32,688 nt of DNA from Flavipsychrobacter sp. (GTDB taxonomy: Bacteria; Bacteroidota; Bacteroidia; Chitinophagales; Chitinophagaceae): positions 1 through 32,688 of the forward strand of contig JAOQAP010000236.1 of the NCBI GenBank assembly GCA_025963465.1. Reading direction: 5' to 3'. The notes beneath the pieces are model-generated. The model saw only the letters and a list, made by a program, of their open reading frames with translations, was not told the origin of the DNA and made no database searches. Shown piece by piece: positions 27,633-32,688 of this stretch (position 1 is the stretch's first letter; every line of letters starts with the position of its first letter). Position numbers and translations under genes: made by a program.

Positions 27633-29042
27633 ATGAGTGATCAAACAGGAATACCATCATCTTTTCGGGATAAGGTAGCGACGATAGATAAGAAGGGAAA
27701 GAGAGTATGGATATTCCCGCAGCAGCCTGATGGCAAATTTTATTCGTTGCGCAAAGCATTTACTATATTCTACCTGCTGCTGTTCTTTGGTTTGCCCTTT
27801 TTGAAAGTAAAAGGCCACCCGCTGTTTTTGATCAATATCCTGGAGCGTAAGTTCATTCTTTTCGGGCAAATATTCTGGCCACAGGATTTCTTCATATTTG
27901 CTTTGGGCATGGTAGTATTTATTGTGTTCATTGCATTGTTCACCGTTGTTTTTGGAAGGGTGTTTTGCGGCTGGGCCTGTCCACAAACAATTTTTATGGA
28001 AATGGTATTCAGGAGAATAGAGTACCTGATAGAAGGCACGGCGGCAGAACAAAAGCTTCTGGCGAAAGCTAAATGGGATACAGATAAAATTTTTAAGAAA
28101 GTAGGTAAATGGATAGCTTTCTGGTTGATGAGTTTCCTGATAGCCAATACATTTCTTGCATACATCATTGGGGTATCGGAAATGTACAAAATGATCACAG
28201 ACCCTTTCCTGTCGCATATCGGCACCTTCATATCATTGGCAACATTTACAACAATTTTCTTTTTTGTCTACCTCTGGATGCGTGAACAGATATGTACCGT
28301 CATCTGCCCATACGGACGTATGCAGGGTGTGCTGCTCGACCGCAATTCCATGATCGTGGCCTATGATTATAAAAGAGGTGAATCAAGGGCTAAGTTCCAT
28401 AAAAATGAACAGCGTACTGCAGGCGACTGCATCGATTGTGAGCAGTGTGTTAAGGTTTGCCCAACAGGTATAGATATACGTAACGGCACACAACTGGAGT
28501 GCATTAACTGTACCGCCTGCATAGATGCCTGCGACAAAATGATGGACGCTGTAAACCTGCCAAAGGGGTTGATAAGGATGGCATCTGAAAATAATATCGC
28601 AAAAAACAGACCTTGGGTATTCACTGTTAAAATGAAAGCTTACAGCCTTGTGATGTGTATCTTATTAGGCGTTCTTGTATGGTTATTGACAAGCCGCACT
28701 GACATAGGCATTACACTGTTACGAACGCCCGGACAGCTATACCAGGAACAACCTAAAAATGAAATGAGCAACCTGTACAATTACAAAATGCTCAATAAAA
28801 CCTTTGAAGAAAAAGAAATAGAACTGGTACCGGAAAACTTTACCGGATCTATAAAACTGATCGGAGAGACCAGGTTGAAGATACCCAAGGACGGGATAGT
28901 GTCAGGAAGTATGTTCGTATACCTGAACAAGAGCTCAATTAAATCAAGGAAGACCCGCTTGAAAATAGGCGTTTATGAACATGGTAAGAAGATCAGCACT
29001 ATCACGACATCATTTTTGGGGCCATTTAATGACGGTAACTAA
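27633..29042 (+). CDS. ccoG: Cytochrome c oxidase accessory protein CcoG/FixG (polyferredoxin)
   Basis: GRVFCGWACPQTIFMEMVFRRIEYLIEG; CTVICPYGRMQGVLLD; CIDCEQCVKVCPTGIDIRNGTQLECINCTACIDACD. Confidence 0.95.
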   Translation: MSDQTGIPSSFRDKVATIDKKGKRVWIFPQQPDGKFYSLRKAFTIFYLLLFFGLPFLKVKGHPLFLINILERKFILFGQIFWPQDFFIFALGMVVFIVFIALFTVVFGRVFCGWACPQTIFMEMVFRRIEYLIEGTAAEQKLLAKAKWDTDKIFKKVGKWIAFWLMSFLIANTFLAYIIGVSEMYKMITDPFLSHIGTFISLATFTTIFFFVYLWMREQICTVICPYGRMQGVLLDRNSMIVAYDYKRGESRAKFHKNEQRTAGDCIDCEQCVKVCPTGIDIRNGTQLECINCTACIDACDKMMDAVNLPKGLIRMASENNIAKNRPWVFTVKMKAYSLVMCILLGVLVWLLTSRTDIGITLLRTPGQLYQEQPKNEMSNLYNYKMLNKTFEEKEIELVPENFTGSIKLIGETRLKIPKDGIVSGSMFVYLNKSSIKSRKTRLKIGVYEHGKKISTITTSFLGPFNDGN

Positions 29043-29052
29043 AAATAATTTT

Positions 29053-29499
29053 ATGAACATAAGTTGGGGATGGAGAATAGGAATAGGTTACGGAGGATTT
29101 GTCATCCTGATACTATGCCTTGTTACGGCAAGTAGCCGTCAGAAGATAGATCTTGTTTCCAAAGACTATTATAAAGATGAAATTGCCTACCAGGGTGTAC
29201 TGGATGCTAGTAAGAACCAGGCAAATCTTGCCGGCTCTATAGCTATACATGCAAATGCAAGTGACATCATTATTGATTTTCCCGGAGAATTCAATAACAC
29301 CTTACTCAAAGGCAATGTGAACCTTTATTCGGCAGCAAACAAGGACTGGGACAAGAACTTCGCGATCAATACCAGCAATAACCAGCTAACCATTCCAAGA
29401 ACCCAACTGATGCCGACTATATACACCATCAAAGTGAGCTATACCGCAGGAGGGAAAACCTACTATTACGAGACCGAGATAAACCTGCACACTTCATGA
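29053..29499 (+). CDS. ccoH: FixH/CcoH-like protein
   Basis: MNISWGWRIGIGYGGFVILILCLVTASSRQKIDLVSKDYYKDEIAYQGVLDASKNQ; follows ccoG. Start moved in from 28975. Confidence 0.85.
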   Translation: MNISWGWRIGIGYGGFVILILCLVTASSRQKIDLVSKDYYKDEIAYQGVLDASKNQANLAGSIAIHANASDIIIDFPGEFNNTLLKGNVNLYSAANKDWDKNFAINTSNNQLTIPRTQLMPTIYTIKVSYTAGGKTYYYETEINLHTS

Positions 29500-30203
29500 T
29501 ACCCGTAGCTGCAATGGCTTTTTTAATGGGTCTCACAGGAAGCCTGCATTGTGCAGGCATGTGCGGCCCCATCATGCTGTTCATGCCATTTCATCATTTT
29601 TCCGGCTTTCGCAAGGCTGCGGCTATTGCATTATACCACCTCGCCCGCATATCAGTATATGCATCTATGGCTTTGATCGTTTATTCATTCAGAGAAGCCT
29701 TTAACCCAAAGATCCAGCAATTTATCTCTATAACACTGGGAAGCCTGTTCCTGGTAGCCGGAATTTTGTCATTCGTGCCGGTAAACAGGAAAATCAACAT
29801 AAAACTTCCCTGGGCAGAATTTGCAAAGCGGCAACTGAGCCATTTTATCGGCAACCCTACATTTTCATCTATTGCAATATCAGGTGTGCTCAACGGGATG
29901 CTCCCATGCGGGTTAGTTTACATGATGCTATCCGCCATACTGGTATTACATTCCCCTCTGCAGGCAATATCTTTTGCGTATTTTTTTGGCGCAGGTACAC
30001 TCCCAATGTTAATCAGCATCATTTTGTTCAGAAGTCGCATTAATCTGGGGCGAGATGCCCGCATAAAGGCCCTTACACCAATTATAGTATTCTCTTTCGG
30101 GTGTCTGTTCCTGTTAAGAGGCTTAAATCTTGGCATTCCTTATCTAAGCCCGAAAGTGACCATAACAAACGGACAGATGCACTCCTGCTGTCATAAAAAA
30201 TGA
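29496..30203 (+). CDS. Sulfite exporter TauE/SafE-like (DsbD_2-type) membrane protein associated with cbb3 biogenesis
   Basis: MGLTGSLHCAGMCGPIMLFMPF...YHLARISVYASMALIVY...GVLNGMLPCGLVYMMLSAI; CcoG-H-SafE synteny. Confidence 0.85.
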   Translation: MIPVAAMAFLMGLTGSLHCAGMCGPIMLFMPFHHFSGFRKAAAIALYHLARISVYASMALIVYSFREAFNPKIQQFISITLGSLFLVAGILSFVPVNRKINIKLPWAEFAKRQLSHFIGNPTFSSIAISGVLNGMLPCGLVYMMLSAILVLHSPLQAISFAYFFGAGTLPMLISIILFRSRINLGRDARIKALTPIIVFSFGCLFLLRGLNLGIPYLSPKVTITNGQMHSCCHKK

Positions 30204-30265
30204 TCGTAATCACGTGACTTCCTGATTTTAATCATGTTTTAGCACTCATTGACCTTCTAAATTTA
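30200..30265 (+). promoter_or_regulatory. Tandem FNR/CRP-like sites plus -7-like box of the histidine kinase / response regulator operon
   Basis: Distal ATGATCGTAATCAC (30200-30213); proximal CTGATTTTAATCAT (30222-30235), 22 bp apart; box TAAATTTA (30258-30265) at 36 nt. Confidence 0.7.
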
Positions 30266-30273
30266 TCTGTATT

Positions 30274-31989
30274 ATGCCCAATAAAAAGATAAATAAAAAG
30301 TCAGCAAGCAAATCAGGAGAAATGGGCTTACATTTAAGCATGCCGTTTACTACAAATAATGATACATTTCATGCTTTATTTAATTATGCGAGCATAGGAA
30401 TTCTCATCACCAATGCCAGCGGTGAGATACTGATGGCCAACAAATACATTGAGCAGCAATTCGGCTATGAGCTGGGAGAACTCATTGGCAAGAAAGTTGA
30501 GATATTGATACCGCCACGTTATGGCGCCAGGCATGTAAAGCACAGGGAGGGGTATAGCGAAAATCCGCACAGCCGCCCAATGGGCCTGGGCATGGAACTA
30601 TCCGGATTGAGAAAAGATGGTTCTGAGTTCCCGGTAGAGGTGAGCCTGGGGCATTATAAAATAGAAAACGACAACTATTCACTGGCGTTCATAAATGACA
30701 TTACCCAAAGAAAAGAAACCGAGCAGGCCGTTATTCAATTAAATGCGCACCTTGAAGAAAAAGTGAAAGAAGGTTCTCAATCTTTAGCTATTACTGTTGA
30801 ACAACTAAGCAGCCAGATAAAGGAAACAGAAAGAAAAGATGCCGAACTGGAACGTGTCAATACTTTTTTAAATAACATCTGGAACCATGCCGGCGCTATC
30901 ATATTTGTTTCTGACAAAGCAGGCCTGTTACAGTTTTTCAATCCATCGGCAGAGAAATGGCTGGGCTATAGCGCAGCAGAGGCAATAGGAAAGCTGAACG
31001 TGCTGGATTTTCACCTGGAAGAAGAACTTGTTCAAAAGGCCCATGAACTTTCAGGCAGATCTGGGCAAACGATAAGTTCCGGATTCGACGTTTTCGTAAC
31101 AGCTATGGCTTTAGGCGTCAATAATAACCAGGAGTGGCATTATGTAAGAAATGACGGCAGTACTTTTTTTGTATCGTTAAACATTACGCAGCTTAAGGAC
31201 AATCACAACAACGTGTCGGGCTACCTGGGCATAGCGATCGACATATCTGAAAAAAAGAAAGCGGAAACGGAGCTGAGAGCTGCTCTTGAGAAAGAAAAAG
31301 AGCTGAACGAGCTGAAATCCCGTTTTGTATCAATGGCATCCCATGAATTCAGAACGCCTTTGAGTGCCGTATTATCTTCGGCATACCTGCTATCAAGATA
31401 CGAGAAAACGGAAGAGCAACCTCAGCGGGAAAAACACATACAGAGGATCGTTTCTTCGGTAACATCACTTACAGAAATACTGAATGATTTTCTTTCTGTC
31501 GGGAAAATTGAAGAAGGAAATATTGAAGCCAACTACAAAGAATACGATATTAAAGAACAAATGCACGAAATAGTGCAGGAAGTGCAGCATCTGCTAAAAA
31601 AAGAACAAACCATATCGTACCAACATAACGGCACTACTTCATCAGTATACATGGATGCGTCCATGATGAAGCATATTGTGATCAATCTGCTTTCCAATGC
31701 GATCAAGTTTTCTAGTGAGCAATCCATCATAGAACTACTTACCGAAACAACAAAAGGCAAACTAGCTTTATCTGTAAAAGACTATGGCATAGGAATACCT
31801 GAAGAAGATATACATAACTTATCGAAGCGCTTTTTCAGATCTTCTAACGTTACAAATATACAAGGCACGGGGTTGGGCTTACATATAGTAAGCAAGTACG
31901 CAGAGCTGATGAATGGCATTATCAACTGTAAAAGCGAATTAGGCACAGGAACAAAGTTTACAATCACGTTTGCAAACAACAAACCATAG
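30274..31989 (+). CDS. PAS-PAS sensor histidine kinase (cytosolic)
   Basis: Two PAS domains (…LAFINDITQRKETE, …LGIAIDISEKKKAE), HisKA MASHEFRTPLSAVLSSAYLL, HATPase VINLLSNAIKFS, DYGIGIPEEDIHNLSKRFFRSSN, GTGLGLHIVSKYAELMNG. Confidence 0.95.
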   Translation: MPNKKINKKSASKSGEMGLHLSMPFTTNNDTFHALFNYASIGILITNASGEILMANKYIEQQFGYELGELIGKKVEILIPPRYGARHVKHREGYSENPHSRPMGLGMELSGLRKDGSEFPVEVSLGHYKIENDNYSLAFINDITQRKETEQAVIQLNAHLEEKVKEGSQSLAITVEQLSSQIKETERKDAELERVNTFLNNIWNHAGAIIFVSDKAGLLQFFNPSAEKWLGYSAAEAIGKLNVLDFHLEEELVQKAHELSGRSGQTISSGFDVFVTAMALGVNNNQEWHYVRNDGSTFFVSLNITQLKDNHNNVSGYLGIAIDISEKKKAETELRAALEKEKELNELKSRFVSMASHEFRTPLSAVLSSAYLLSRYEKTEEQPQREKHIQRIVSSVTSLTEILNDFLSVGKIEEGNIEANYKEYDIKEQMHEIVQEVQHLLKKEQTISYQHNGTTSSVYMDASMMKHIVINLLSNAIKFSSEQSIIELLTETTKGKLALSVKDYGIGIPEEDIHNLSKRFFRSSNVTNIQGTGLGLHIVSKYAELMNGIINCKSELGTGTKFTITFANNKP

Positions 31990-31993
31990 CGAA

Positions 31994-32688
31994 ATGAAAA
32001 CAATTCTGGTAATAGAAGACAATGAAGATATAAGGGAAAATGTAGAAGAGATACTAACACTGTCTGGCTATAATGTATTGACGGCACCAAACGGGAAAGA
32101 AGGCGTAGATACTGCTCAAAAAAACATTCCGGATCTTATCATTTGTGACATTATGATGCCCGGCATTGACGGCTACGGCGTATTACACGTACTGCATAAA
32201 GACCCGCAAACACAGAATATTCCTTTTATCTTTCTTACTTCTAAAAGTGAAAGAGGCGATTTCAGGGCAGCAATGGAGATGGGTGCGGATGACTACATAA
32301 CAAAACCTTTTTCGGGCAATGAACTACTTAATGCTATAGAAAGCAGGCTAAAAAAGAATGAGATCATTAAGAAAAATTTTTCTGCTGACCTACAAGGATT
32401 GAATGAACTGAGATCTTCAATAAGCAACAATAAAACACTGGAAGAACTTACCGCGGAAAGCAATGTAAACGGCTATAAGAAAAAACAAGTAATTTATAAG
32501 CAAGCCAATCATCCGCATTACCTGTTCTACATAGTGAAAGGGAAAGTAAAAACTTTCAAAACACATGAAGATGGAAAAGATCTTGTTATAGACCTGTATA
32601 ACGAAGGAGATTTTTTTGGCTATACTACCCTCCTTGAAAGTGCTATTTATAAGGAAACCGCAGAAGCAATTGAAGAAACCGAACTGGC
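31994..32688 (+). CDS. Response regulator receiver fused to a Crp/Fnr-type cyclic-nucleotide-binding-like domain; C-terminus truncated by window edge
   Basis: MKTILVIEDNEDIRENVEEILTLSGYNVLTAPNG...DLIICDIMMPGIDGYG...TSKSE...GADDYITKPFSGNELLNAIESRL, then KKQVIYKQANHPHYLFYIVKGKVKTFKTHEDGKDLVIDLYNEGDFFGYTTLLES (Crp-like beta-roll). Not in ORF track because it runs off the edge. Confidence 0.9.
   Translation, partial: MKTILVIEDNEDIRENVEEILTLSGYNVLTAPNGKEGVDTAQKNIPDLIICDIMMPGIDGYGVLHVLHKDPQTQNIPFIFLTSKSERGDFRAAMEMGADDYITKPFSGNELLNAIESRLKKNEIIKKNFSADLQGLNELRSSISNNKTLEELTAESNVNGYKKKQVIYKQANHPHYLFYIVKGKVKTFKTHEDGKDLVIDLYNEGDFFGYTTLLESAIYKETAEAIEETEL

Noticed and set aside
27657-28231. Long minus-strand ORFs (186 and 153 aa) opposite ccoG
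   Set aside because: Composition mirrors the hydrophobic ccoG coding strand; no start context or domain, and ccoG is unambiguous.
1-32688. tRNA, rRNA, transposase, integrase, phage or defence-system genes
   Set aside because: None recognised on either strand; the window looks like resident chromosome with no mobile-element boundaries.

Overview
The window is Bacteroidota-type chromosome, probably Chitinophagaceae-like (inferred from T9SS sorting tails, TAnnTTTG promoter boxes and a fused CcoNO). It has two parts. (1) 1-10.4 kb: two tandem, same-strand (-) secreted M4/thermolysin-like metallopeptidase genes. The first runs off the left edge and carries at least 15 tandem ~72-aa (216-bp) Ig-like repeats; the second ends in a T9SS-type sorting domain. 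The ORF track omits the first gene because it has no stop inside the window, and lists only shadow ORFs there. (2) ~11-32.7 kb: a low-oxygen/redox locus. It contains MscS, TSUP permease, beta-CASP RNase-like MBL, CPBP protease, CstB-like MBL-rhodanese, rhodanese, a degenerate hemerythrin/RIC-like protein, CcoI, an uncharacterised protein, DUF2158, LOG, USP, VTT-like protein, ccoS-ccoNO-ccoQ-ccoP-ccoG-ccoH, a SafE-like protein, a PAS histidine kinase, and a REC + Crp/Fnr-type regulator cut by the right edge. Main discovery: at seven promoters across ~15 kb of this locus there is an FNR/CRP-like dyad (TGAY-N4-RTCA, some degenerate). In every case it lies exactly 36 nt (site start to box start) upstream of a Bacteroidota -7-like box (TAnnTTTG). 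At most of these promoters a second dyad sits exactly 22 bp further upstream. This looks like a local oxygen/redox regulon with phased tandem activator sites, and the REC-Crp protein encoded in the same locus is the candidate regulator. All family names are from motif reading; no database search was possible.
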